This document shows, piece after piece, positions 14,650-22,287 of a DNA stretch of 40,195 nt. Every line of letters starts with the position of its first letter. Within the stretch, counting starts at the first letter, position 1. The DNA is from Nanobdellota archaeon (GTDB lineage Archaea; Nanobdellota; Nanobdellia; SCGC-AAA011-G17; UBA489), in NCBI GenBank assembly GCA_030699455.1, contig JAUYMN010000010.1, forward strand, positions 1 through 40,195, in the 5' to 3' direction. The notes under the pieces were generated by a model, which was not told where the DNA came from, searched no databases, and saw only the letters and a program-made list of their open reading frames with translations. Made by a program: the position numbers and the translations under genes.

Positions 14650-16056
14650 ATGAAAATTTTTGAAAGAATAGCAAATATATTTCCTGAAGTAAGGGGACCA
14701 GAGGAAAAAAGGCTTGCATTTAAAATAAAATTAAAATGGACTCTTTTAATATTAGTCTCATTCTTCATTCTTTCAGTTATCCCGTTATATGGGCTTGGTC
14801 AAAATGCATTATCACAATTTGAATCATTATCAATCATCTTAGGGGCAAGTTTTGGTTCTATAATGTCTCTTGGTATAGGTCCAATTGTAACAGCTTCAAT
14901 TGTATTGCAACTACTAACAGGTTCGGGAATTCTAAAAATAGATACAACAACACACGAAGGCAAGGCATTTTTTCAGGGATTGCAGAAAGTAATGACTATA
15001 TTTTTCATAATTTTTGAGGCATTCATATATGTATTTCTCGGCGGTTTAGCGCCACCAGTTGAACTTTTAGGCACACCTTCATTTTTATTAATGCAGCTAG
15101 TTTTGGTTTTCCAGTTAGTGCTTGGTGGCTTTATGGTGATGTACATGGATCAGGTCATAAATAAATATGGATTTGGCTCAGGTGTTTCATTGTTCATTGC
15201 AGCAGGAGTATCAAGTTCAATTGTTGTAAGGGCATTCTCACCGTTAAACAGTCTGGGAGTTTGGGCATTTGGCTCAGGGCAGGCGCCTGTCGGGCAGGTC
15301 TGGGTTTTCATACAATCATTGATAGGTAGAAATCCTTTAGGTGCAGGTTTGGCATTGGCAGCAATTTTGGCAACAATAATTGTTTTTGTAGTATCAGTAT
15401 ATGCACAAGCCATGAAAATAGAAATTCCATTATCATTTGGCCGTGTAAGAGGTCATGGAATGAGATGGCCATTGAAATTTTTGTATACATCCAATATCCC
15501 AGTAATTTTAACAGCAGCATTATTAGCAAACATCCAGTTGTGGGCAAGATTATTGGAAAATTGGGGCAGGCCGTGGTTGGGAACATTTGCAGGTAACACA
15601 CCATCATCTGGATTGGTGGCATGGATTTATCCGCCAAGTATAATACAGGGGATTATTACAAGCTCAATAAGAGGGATAGACATTGCGCATGCAGCAGCAT
15701 ACATGCTCTTGATGGTTGGAGGAGCAGTATTGTTCTCAATATTCTGGGTTCAGACTTCGGGAATGGATGCAGCATCGCAGGCAAAGCAAATGATGTCATC
15801 AGGATTGCAGATTCCAGGATTTAGAAGGGATCCAAGAGTATTAGAGGCAATCTTGAATAGGTACATCCCATCACTAACTGTATTGGGGGGCATAGCCATT
15901 GGTGTTTTGGCAGCATCTGCAGACCTGATGGGTGCATTGGCAAATGGAACAGGAATACTTTTAACAGTCATGATTATATACAAATTATATGAGGAGATTG
16001 CTCAGCAGCATATGATGGATATGCATCCTGCGCTAAGGAAGATGATGGAAGTATAA
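14650..16056 (+). CDS. secY: Preprotein translocase subunit SecY
   Basis: 468 aa with ten predicted membrane helices, the size of archaeal SecY/Sec61-alpha. The first helix is WTLLILVSFFILSVIPLYG. The plug region follows (LSIILGASFGSIMSLGIGPIVTASIVLQLLTGSG), and cytosolic loops include the ribosome-docking basic segment RVRGHGMRWPLKF. The C-terminal helix ends YKLYEEIAQQHMMDMHP. It forms the lateral-gate channel with SecE/SecG. The stop overlaps the next gene (TAATG). Confidence 0.97.
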   Translation: MKIFERIANIFPEVRGPEEKRLAFKIKLKWTLLILVSFFILSVIPLYGLGQNALSQFESLSIILGASFGSIMSLGIGPIVTASIVLQLLTGSGILKIDTTTHEGKAFFQGLQKVMTIFFIIFEAFIYVFLGGLAPPVELLGTPSFLLMQLVLVFQLVLGGFMVMYMDQVINKYGFGSGVSLFIAAGVSSSIVVRAFSPLNSLGVWAFGSGQAPVGQVWVFIQSLIGRNPLGAGLALAAILATIIVFVVSVYAQAMKIEIPLSFGRVRGHGMRWPLKFLYTSNIPVILTAALLANIQLWARLLENWGRPWLGTFAGNTPSSGLVAWIYPPSIIQGIITSSIRGIDIAHAAAYMLLMVGGAVLFSIFWVQTSGMDAASQAKQMMSSGLQIPGFRRDPRVLEAILNRYIPSLTVLGGIAIGVLAASADLMGALANGTGILLTVMIIYKLYEEIAQQHMMDMHPALRKMMEV

Positions 16057-16523
16057 TGGCGTTAGAAAAACTTTTTGACTGGCTGTTTCAGCCTTTCTTA
16101 ATCTGGGGGCCGGGATGGGGTGTAATAATAATTTCTCTGTTGTTGACGATAATGATTAACATATTCTATAAGTTATTTACAGATCAGGAGCTCATGAAGA
16201 ACCTAAAAAAAGAATTAAAAGATTTGCAAAAAGAGATGAAAACATTAAAGGACAATCCAGAAAAATTTATGAGCAAGCAAAAAGAGGCAATGACAAAAAA
16301 TCTGGAATACATGAAGCACTCCATGAAGCCAACATTAATAACATTTGTTCCACTAATACTTATTTTTGGATGGTTAAAGACAAGTTTTGCTGATGCAGGA
16401 GATATTGTTTCATGGGGGTTTAGTATACCATTATTCGGTGAAGGCTTAGGCTGGTTAGGAACATACTTCTTTTCAGCGATTATCTTTAGCATAATAATAA
16501 GAAAAGTTTTAAAGATTAGTTAA
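16056..16523 (+). CDS. EMC3/TMCO1-like (DUF106) membrane insertase
   Basis: 155 aa with three membrane helices (about 17-38, 90-110, 130-152). Between helices 1 and 2 is a cytosolic coiled coil (ELMKNLKKELKDLQKEMKTLKDNPEKFMSKQKEAMTKNLEYMKHSMKP). That topology is the archaeal DUF106/Ylp family, related to the Oxa1 superfamily members EMC3, TMCO1 and GET1. These act beside SecY to insert membrane proteins. The one-base overlap with secY supports a shared role. It is the last gene of the large operon. Confidence 0.88.
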   Translation: MALEKLFDWLFQPFLIWGPGWGVIIISLLLTIMINIFYKLFTDQELMKNLKKELKDLQKEMKTLKDNPEKFMSKQKEAMTKNLEYMKHSMKPTLITFVPLILIFGWLKTSFADAGDIVSWGFSIPLFGEGLGWLGTYFFSAIIFSIIIRKVLKIS

Positions 16524-16539
16524 GTGATATCATCAAGAT

Positions 16540-16846
16540 TTACTTCGTTTGGTTCAAACAAAAAATTGATTGTTATGCACATAAATTACTTTTTGATATT
16601 TAGAAAATTTTAACAGCACATCAATAAGACACTTTTGACTCCGTATTGGAAAAGCTTTTTTAAAGACAAATTAGCAGACACTAAGAATGTTCTTATTCAT
16701 AGATAGTAACATTTATAAGCATAAAGATATTAAATTTTTCATCAAAATGACTGCAGATTTTTCAGGATATATATTAACATTTGTTCTAAACAATAAAGTA
16801 TTTGTTCCATAAGAATAGTATTTTATAATCTCAAACCAACGAAGTC
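16540..16846. repeat. Inverted repeat bounding a ~300-bp island
   Basis: ACTTCGTTTGGTT near 16542 and AACCAACGAAGT near 16834 are inverted copies differing by one base. They enclose about 280 bp of AT-rich, non-coding DNA that contains the target-gene promoter remnant described next. The arrangement could be terminal repeats of a small non-autonomous element or a large stem. No target-site duplication was identified. Nothing else is coded in 16524-16896. Confidence 0.4.
16687..16812 (+). pseudogene. Promoter and start remnant of the variable-protein family
   Basis: The segment TAGTAACATTTATAA with its following AT-rich leader to ATCAAAATG is nearly the same as the promoter of the gene at 30273. 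The codons after the ATG at 16747 (MTADFSGYIL) match the start of the second paralogue at 31052. After ten codons the similarity stops, and the frame ends at 16812 after 21 residues. The fragment therefore combines the upstream region of paralogue 1 with the start of paralogue 2, as expected from deletion after duplication. It may still be transcribed. Confidence 0.6.
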
Positions 16847-16864
16847 TACTTCAAATCATCCAAA

Positions 16865-16877
16865 ACGCTTAAAAACC
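16865..16877 (+). promoter_or_regulatory. TATA box for the L34e operon
   Basis: CGCTTAAAAAC is centred about 26 nt before the ATG at 16897, predicting a leaderless transcript for L34e and the genes behind it. Confidence 0.5.
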
Positions 16878-16896
16878 TATTTTCTTAGCATTACCG

Positions 16897-17142
16897 ATGG
16901 CAGGATCATATAAATCATTAACCAGAAAAATAATAAAACGAACACTTCCAGGTGGAAATTCAAGAATATTTACACCAAAGAGACAAGCTTCAAGGGTTCT
17001 TCAGGGTGTTCCAAGAGCAAGGGGGATTTCAATGCAAAGAATTCCAAAATCTCAAAGAAGACCTAACCGCCCATATGGGGGAATGTTCAACACAAGAATT
17101 ACAAGGGCAATGATTATACAGAAAGCACGTGAAAAACAATGA
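16897..17142 (+). CDS. rpl34e: Large ribosomal subunit protein L34e (eL34), zinc-less
   Basis: 81 aa, normal length. SYKSLTRKIIKRTLPGGNSRIFTPKRQASRVLQGVPRAR and IPKSQRRPNRPYGGMFNTRITRAMIIQKAREKQ match archaeal L34e closely, including the invariant RRPNRPYGG. Typical homologues have two CxxC pairs, one before the GVPR motif and one after RPYGG. Here neither is present and the protein has no cysteine at all, so the zinc ribbon has been lost. It overlaps L14e by four bases. Confidence 0.92.
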   Translation: MAGSYKSLTRKIIKRTLPGGNSRIFTPKRQASRVLQGVPRARGISMQRIPKSQRRPNRPYGGMFNTRITRAMIIQKAREKQ

Positions 17143-17513
17143 TAGAAATAGGTAAGGTTTGTACAAAAATAGCTGGAAGGGATGCTGGAAGCAAATGTGT
17201 AGTAGTAGAAAGAATTAATGATTCTACAGTTTTAATAGATGGTCAGACAAGAAGAAGAAACTGCAATATTAAACATTTAGAACCCTCAGATTCAAAGTTA
17301 GATATAAAAAAAGGAGCTTCTCACGCAGACATAATTAAAGCATTCAAAAAAATCAATATAGAAATCAGAATAACAAAACCAAAACCTAGGAAGGAACGTC
17401 CAAGAAAAATAAGAAAATCATTATCAAAACAAAAAAAAGAAACAAAAGAAGAAAAACCAAAAAAGACAGTTAAGAAAGAAGAAAAACCAAAAAAGACAGT
17501 TAAGAAAAAATGA
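17139..17513 (+). CDS. rpl14e: Large ribosomal subunit protein L14e (eL14)
   Basis: 124 aa. The KOW/SH3 fold is visible in residues 1-50 (IEIGKVCTKIAGRDAGSKCVVVERINDSTVLIDGQTRRRNCNIKHLEP). The middle binds rRNA. The last ~35 residues are a Lys-rich tail with a duplicated unit EEKPKKTVKK. In other archaea this gene is close to cmk and cbf5; here those are absent and prefoldin follows with an ATGA overlap. Confidence 0.92.
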   Translation: MIEIGKVCTKIAGRDAGSKCVVVERINDSTVLIDGQTRRRNCNIKHLEPSDSKLDIKKGASHADIIKAFKKINIEIRITKPKPRKERPRKIRKSLSKQKKETKEEKPKKTVKKEEKPKKTVKKK

Positions 17514-17932
17514 GCGAAGAAAAGTTAAGAGAAAAATACATGGAACTCCAGATGTTTGAACAGGCAATGCAGCAGATTCAGCAAAGGAAAGCAATACTTG
17601 AAAATCAAAAGACAGAATTCTTAGCATTAAAAGAAAATCTTGAGGGCATATCAAAGCTAAAAAAAGATTCTCCAATGTATTCATCAGTTGGTTCTGGGGT
17701 TTTTATCAAGTCAGAATTAAAAGATCCAGACAATGTTTTGGTTAATATTGGTTCAGGCATAGCATTGGAAAAGACAGTGCCAGAATCAATAAGATTAGTT
17801 GAAAATCAGATATCAGAATTAAATAAAATAGAAAAACATATTGAAAAAGAGCTGGAAGATTACTCTAAAAAGGGTGCAATTTTAAACGAGGAAATGGCAA
17901 AGTTATCTGCACAGCATGAACACAAGCATTAA
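17510..17932 (+). CDS. pfdA: Prefoldin alpha subunit
   Basis: 140 aa with two long coiled-coil helices (about 1-45 and 95-135) flanking a short beta segment (SPMYSSVGSGVFIKSELKDPDNVLVNIGSGIALEKTVPE), the layout of class alpha prefoldin. It forms the alpha2-beta4 jellyfish hexamer that hands nascent chains to the thermosome. The end is histidine-rich (AQHEHKH). It overlaps the L14e stop and, by 17 bases, the next gene. Confidence 0.9.
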   Translation: MSEEKLREKYMELQMFEQAMQQIQQRKAILENQKTEFLALKENLEGISKLKKDSPMYSSVGSGVFIKSELKDPDNVLVNIGSGIALEKTVPESIRLVENQISELNKIEKHIEKELEDYSKKGAILNEEMAKLSAQHEHKH

Positions 17933-18425
17933 AGACAAACAAAAAAGTTCATTAGAAGAAATATTATTTTCTAAGGGCAGCAAAGAATATGCTGAAGCAG
18001 TAAATCTTCTAAAAAAATCTGAATATTCAATCAGAATAAAAGAGTTGCTTAAACATCCCGAAATGGGAGAATCAGTTCCTTTTCCAGGTGAGTATGGCAG
18101 GTCAAACTGCCACGGTACAACATTATTCATATTAAAAAAAGAAGAAGAACAAACAATTACAAGGCCGATATTCGTTGAAAAATCACGCATGGAATCATTT
18201 CTTGAAAATTCATGTGAGGTCGGAGATGGGACTATTGTTGCATTCAGAATAAAAGGCACAAGAATGCTTGCCCACACAGCTATAGTCATTGGAGAAATAA
18301 GCACTGGCGTGGCAGTATTCAATCAGCCAAATACAGGCATGAGATTTGGGCTAACAACAGTAGAAAGGTATATGGATGCCACAAGGTACGACTTAGTGCA
18401 CTACTTTTATAAGCACAAATCATAG
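17916..18425 (+). CDS. Possible papain/NlpC-fold protein, function unknown
   Basis: 169 aa, cytosolic. The order of motifs resembles NlpC/P60 or CHAP cysteine-peptidase folds: GRSNCHGTTLFIL (Cys at the head of a helix), then VGDGTIVAFRI and LAHTAIVIGEISTGVAVFNQP (His on a beta strand), then TTVERYMD. The Cys-His pairing is what I see; catalysis is inference, and a binding-only fold is possible. It starts within the end of the prefoldin gene, so it is part of that operon. Confidence 0.5.
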   Translation: MNTSIKDKQKSSLEEILFSKGSKEYAEAVNLLKKSEYSIRIKELLKHPEMGESVPFPGEYGRSNCHGTTLFILKKEEEQTITRPIFVEKSRMESFLENSCEVGDGTIVAFRIKGTRMLAHTAIVIGEISTGVAVFNQPNTGMRFGLTTVERYMDATRYDLVHYFYKHKS

Positions 18426-18441
18426 TTGCCGTTTAACTACA

Positions 18442-18456
18442 AAATTTATTTAAACA
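18442..18456 (+). promoter_or_regulatory. TATA box for the primase gene
   Basis: An AATTTATTTAAACAG element is centred about 28 nt upstream of the primase ATG at 18478, consistent with a leaderless transcript. Confidence 0.45.
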
Positions 18457-18477
18457 GCCTGCGGAACATATAAATTT

Positions 18478-19842
18478 ATGGCTAAAGATTTTGATAAACT
18501 GCTTAGATTCTACGCGAGAAGAGATATTCAGGATGCCATCATAGAGGTATCAAAAGATAGGGAAGTGGCAGTTTGTTACAATGGGGAGTCATTTGGAAAA
18601 AGACCAGATATTTTACAATACCCATCAGACGTACTAGAATTAGCAAGAAAAGGAGTAACATCCTTCCACATTTCAGAAGAAAGGTGGCAAAATCCATTAG
18701 AGATTATCACAGGAATGAGGAGAAAAGAATTAGACAGCTTAAGAATTGGATGGGATTGTGTTTTGGATATAGACTCCCCATATTTTGAATATTCACAGAT
18801 AACAACATATCTGTTATGCGAGGCATTAAAATTTTATGGAATAAAATCATATGGGGTTAAGTTTTCGGGAAGAAAGGGTTTCCACATAGTAATCCCATTC
18901 GAGGCATTTCCAAAAGAAGTTGCAGGAAAGTCAATCAAGGATATGTTTCCAGAGGGGTCAAGAAAAATTGCAGAATTTTTGGGAAATATAATATTTGAAA
19001 AACTTTCAGAAAGAATACTTTCAGAGCAAAAAATAGAAGAGATATCAAATGCAACAGGAAAGACTTTGGAAGAACTGCAAACACCTGAAGGAAAATTCAA
19101 TCCATTCTCAGTAGTTGATATCGACACAATATTAATTTCATCAAGGCATTTGTTCAGGTCGCTATATTCGGTAAATGAAAAATCATGGTTAATCAGCGTT
19201 CCAGTAGACAACAAAAGAATATTGGAATTTAAATTAGGTCAGGCAAAAATAGAAAATGTTAATATAGGAATAAAATTTTTAAAAAAACCAGAGACTGAAG
19301 AAGCAAGGTCATTAATAATACAGGCATTTGACGCACCAAGCAAGCCGTCTTTGATGAAAAGATCTACAATAATCATGGGTGGAAAAGATTACTTTGAAAA
19401 AGAAACTTCCGGAAGAGAGTTTAAAATGGAAGATATTGACAATACACTGCTAAGAGAAGAACACCTCCCGCCGTGCATAAAGTTGTTGCTAAATGGGCTT
19501 CAGGGAGACGGAAGGAAGAGGGCATTATTTATTTTGATGAATTTTTACAAGGGATTAAACTATTCCCAAGAAGAAATAATAAAAAAAATAAATGAATGGA
19601 ATAATAAAAATTATGAGCCATTAAGGGAGGGGTATGTGATATCACAGCTAAGCTCTCTTATGAAAAATCCAGCTTCATTTCTCCCGCCAAATTGTGCAAA
19701 TGAAGGATATTACAAGGATATTGGGGTATGCAAACCAGTGATGTTATGTCAAAAAATAAAAAACCCATTAAATTTTACACTGCTAAAAATGAAATCAGAA
19801 AAACAAAAGAAACCTAAAAAAATTCCTTCACCAAAGAAGTAA
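18478..19842 (+). CDS. priS: Single-chain DNA primase (PriS fused to PriL Fe-S domain)
   Basis: 454 aa. Residues 1-260 are the archaeo-eukaryotic primase catalytic subunit: VLDIDS (97-99 DID metal ligands), SGRKGFHI (130-137), a third acidic site in SVVDIDT, and SSRHLFRSLYS with the trailing KSWLISVPV. Residues about 325-430 are the PriL C-terminal domain: LPPCIKLLLNGLQGDGRKRAL, then PPNC, VC and LC before KNPLNF. Its four cysteines at about 333, 406, 418 and 424 fit the [4Fe-4S] cluster. Archaea normally encode PriS and PriL separately; a single-chain form is known in Nanoarchaeum equitans. The zinc knuckle usual in PriS and the N-terminal half of PriL are missing. The end overlaps the convergent kinase-like gene by 29 bp. 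Confidence 0.88.
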   Translation: MAKDFDKLLRFYARRDIQDAIIEVSKDREVAVCYNGESFGKRPDILQYPSDVLELARKGVTSFHISEERWQNPLEIITGMRRKELDSLRIGWDCVLDIDSPYFEYSQITTYLLCEALKFYGIKSYGVKFSGRKGFHIVIPFEAFPKEVAGKSIKDMFPEGSRKIAEFLGNIIFEKLSERILSEQKIEEISNATGKTLEELQTPEGKFNPFSVVDIDTILISSRHLFRSLYSVNEKSWLISVPVDNKRILEFKLGQAKIENVNIGIKFLKKPETEEARSLIIQAFDAPSKPSLMKRSTIIMGGKDYFEKETSGREFKMEDIDNTLLREEHLPPCIKLLLNGLQGDGRKRALFILMNFYKGLNYSQEEIIKKINEWNNKNYEPLREGYVISQLSSLMKNPASFLPPNCANEGYYKDIGVCKPVMLCQKIKNPLNFTLLKMKSEKQKKPKKIPSPKK

Positions 19843-20371
19843 ATGTCTCATCGCACATATTTTTTTTATATTTTTTCATACTGATTATAGCCTTGCTTTT
19901 ATCTTTGCAAAGCCCTTTTCTGATTAAAAACTGGCAAAATTGCGTTACATTTTTTGGCTCCAAAACTATTTTACACCTTTCAAAATCAATTAGAACAGGT
20001 TTATTTTTCACAACAATGGCATTTTTATTAATTTTATGCATTTCATATTTATTTACTTTCAGCTTGTCCATTGTTCTGCATTGCAGCAATATTTTTTTAA
20101 ATATGGCATTCCCGCCTCTAAACTTGCCAAGATGAACCCCTTCAAGATGCTCCATTATCAGAGTATTGTCAAAAGAACAGTAATATCTGGGTCCTATCCC
20201 ATGCTTATTCATAATCTTCAGCCATCGACTTTCATTTTCAATTCTTCCGATTGCAGTGCTTTTAGGATTTTTTACTTTAATAGCACAAATTTTTTCATTA
20301 AACTTGCCTGCATATACAATACCTCTTTTTCCTTTTCCAATTATTTTCCCAAACTCAATTTCTTTTGCCAT
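19814..20371 (-). CDS. Small Ser/Thr kinase-like protein (COG2112-like)
   Basis: 185 aa. The N-lobe is recognisable: glycine loop IIGKGKRGIVYAG, lysine in CAIKVK, and a helix glutamate in IENESRWLKIM. The linker is TLIMEHLEGVHL. The C-lobe has VLIDFERCK, which supplies the DFG-like aspartate. The HxD/HGQL-type catalytic loop is not evident; the matching region reads NKYEMHKINKNAIVV, so activity is doubtful. It resembles the minimal RIO/Bud32-like kinases of archaea. It is convergent with and overlaps the primase gene. Confidence 0.7.
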   Translation of the reverse strand: MAKEIEFGKIIGKGKRGIVYAGKFNEKICAIKVKNPKSTAIGRIENESRWLKIMNKHGIGPRYYCSFDNTLIMEHLEGVHLGKFRGGNAIFKKILLQCRTMDKLKVNKYEMHKINKNAIVVKNKPVLIDFERCKIVLEPKNVTQFCQFLIRKGLCKDKSKAIISMKKYKKNMCDETFTSLVKEFF

Positions 20372-20403
20372 CTTAAGCCATCTAAGCCACTATCATAGAA
20401 AGT

Positions 20404-20413
20404 TATTTAAATA
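20404..20413. promoter_or_regulatory. Palindromic TATA box between divergent genes
   Basis: TATTTAAATA is self-complementary and lies between the kinase-like gene (start 20371, minus) and the secreted protein (start 20453, plus). With initiation 26 nt away in each direction, leaders of about 11 and 18 nt would result, so one site may serve both. The plus-strand gene has GAGGT about 10 nt before its ATG, fitting a leadered transcript. Confidence 0.4.
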
Positions 20414-20452
20414 CTCTTCCCGAAACGATTATCTATAAAAGAGGTTATTTTC

Positions 20453-22279
20453 ATGAGGGGATATTTAATAATAACATCAATTTTTTTAGTAATCTTATCA
20501 CTTAATGTATCTGCCCAGACCAATAATTCTGATGACTTTGATCCAACAGATAGTTATATGTGGATGATTGAACACTGTGATGACGGATACTGCAGTAGCC
20601 CATCAACAACAGCATTTTGGGCAATGGCATTAAAACAAAGCGGATACACAAATACATACGGCGCGCAAGCGATAAAAACCATACAAAACAACATAAAAGA
20701 ATCTGAATCATGCTTTCCCAAAAATGGTTGTAATGTGAAGGACACCGCTCTTGCATATTGGGCTCTTTCAAATTATGGAGAGACCACAGCAGGTATTGAA
20801 GAATACATAGAAAGCAAATTGGGAGCCGGCTTAAATGAAAATTGGTGGCTGGAAATTATAACTTCGGCAGAAAATCAACAGTGCAAGATAGGTTATCCAC
20901 TGGACAATGAACTTCAGGAGATAGTTGTCAGGGTAGATGGTGGAAAATTTCCAGAGTGCAGTGCAGGCCAGGCAGAAACTTATTTTGACTTAAACAGATG
21001 TATCACACCAAACTTGGTAAACAACAATCCAGGATTAGAATTGACAGTTGATTGCTCATCAATAGGTCAAGGAACGATTATTTCTATTATATACAATGAT
21101 GGTTTTAATTATTATTTGACTGAACAGGCCACAACATCAAAATACCAGACAAAATTACAAAATGGTTGCCATACAAAAGGAGGTAGTTGCCATGAAGATA
21201 CAACACTATGGACTAACTGGGTGCTCGCACTTAAAAATTCTGACATAAACACAAATTTATACCTCCTGACAAATTATGATAATCTTGATCCTGTCAATGT
21301 CGCACTGCTTTATCTTTCAACAACAGATAACAAAAGAAAAGATGCTTATTTAAGTCAATTAAAAGGGTTGCAGAAGTTGGACGGAAGCTTTAACAAAGAT
21401 AATTATCAGACTGCAGTCGCATTGCTGGTATTAAAAGCATCAGGCTCAACAGAACAGGCAGAAAGAGCAATATCATATCTGGAATCTTCAGTTGATTCAG
21501 ATGCATCATGGAACGGAGAGGAGTCAACAACAGCCATGGTTTTGTATGCGGCATTTTCAGACGCTACTATAACACTTCCCCCGATGACGTCTTCAGGAGA
21601 TAATGATGATGATTTTGTTGGTGGATCCGGTCCAGTATGTGGTGATAATATTTGTGATCCGGAAGAAACAGCATTCAGTTGCCCAAGCGACTGTGAATCT
21701 TCAGGCAGTCAATCATGTGTTGAAAATGGTCTATGCGAAGTTGACTTTGGGGAAAATGCACAAAACTGTGCGGCAGATTGTTTTTGCGGAGATAATATAT
21801 GCGACCCATCAGAACAGTCGGCAAATACATGTGACATTGATTGTGAAGCAGCACCAAGTGTATTCTGCGGAAATAACATACGCGAAGGATCAGAGGAATG
21901 TGACGGTGCAGACAGTTCATTATGCTCACAGGATTACACCTGCAGTTCATCTTGCACTTGCGAATTAAATGTGCCTGTGGCACAGGAAAAGGGTGGTCTG
22001 AAATGGATGATACTGCCAGCCATAGTAGTGTTGCTGATAATTGCAGGATATATCTTATACTCAAACTACCACAAGGGAAAAAAACCAAAGAAGCATTATG
22101 GATCATCCCCATATGTTGAACCAAGGAATCACTCACCATTCAGCTCTTCCATGGAAAACACGCAAAGAAGACAGCAACCACAACTAAAATCACCATATGA
22201 AGACAGCACAAAGTCAAGATCAGAGATGGAATTGGAAAAATCATTGAAGGAAGCAAAAAAGCTTCTTGGCGGAAAGTAG
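20453..22279 (+). CDS. Secreted, membrane-anchored protein with toroid-like and Cys-rich repeats
   Basis: 608 aa. The signal peptide is MRGYLIITSIFLVILSLNVSAQ. Residues about 30-370 look like an alpha/alpha-toroid of the terpenoid-cyclase/prenyltransferase type (SPSTTAFWAMALKQSG, VKDTALAYWALSNYGE, LKGLQKLDGSFNKDNYQTAVALLVLKASG, STTAMVLYAAFSD). Residues about 395-510 hold at least four cysteine repeats of the CGDNICDPEE...CxxDC type. A membrane helix (WMILPAIVVLLIIAGYILY) and a basic cytosolic tail close the protein. It is extracellular; the ligand is unknown. It forms a two-gene operon with the next gene (8-nt gap). Confidence 0.75.
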   Translation: MRGYLIITSIFLVILSLNVSAQTNNSDDFDPTDSYMWMIEHCDDGYCSSPSTTAFWAMALKQSGYTNTYGAQAIKTIQNNIKESESCFPKNGCNVKDTALAYWALSNYGETTAGIEEYIESKLGAGLNENWWLEIITSAENQQCKIGYPLDNELQEIVVRVDGGKFPECSAGQAETYFDLNRCITPNLVNNNPGLELTVDCSSIGQGTIISIIYNDGFNYYLTEQATTSKYQTKLQNGCHTKGGSCHEDTTLWTNWVLALKNSDINTNLYLLTNYDNLDPVNVALLYLSTTDNKRKDAYLSQLKGLQKLDGSFNKDNYQTAVALLVLKASGSTEQAERAISYLESSVDSDASWNGEESTTAMVLYAAFSDATITLPPMTSSGDNDDDFVGGSGPVCGDNICDPEETAFSCPSDCESSGSQSCVENGLCEVDFGENAQNCAADCFCGDNICDPSEQSANTCDIDCEAAPSVFCGNNIREGSEECDGADSSLCSQDYTCSSSCTCELNVPVAQEKGGLKWMILPAIVVLLIIAGYILYSNYHKGKKPKKHYGSSPYVEPRNHSPFSSSMENTQRRQQPQLKSPYEDSTKSRSEMELEKSLKEAKKLLGGK

Positions 22280-22287
22280 GGGTTTAT

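Noticed and set aside
21603-21968. 121-aa frame inside the 608-aa secreted protein
   Set aside because: Alternative frame across the cysteine-rich repeats; the main frame has the CGDNICD repeats, signal peptide and anchor.
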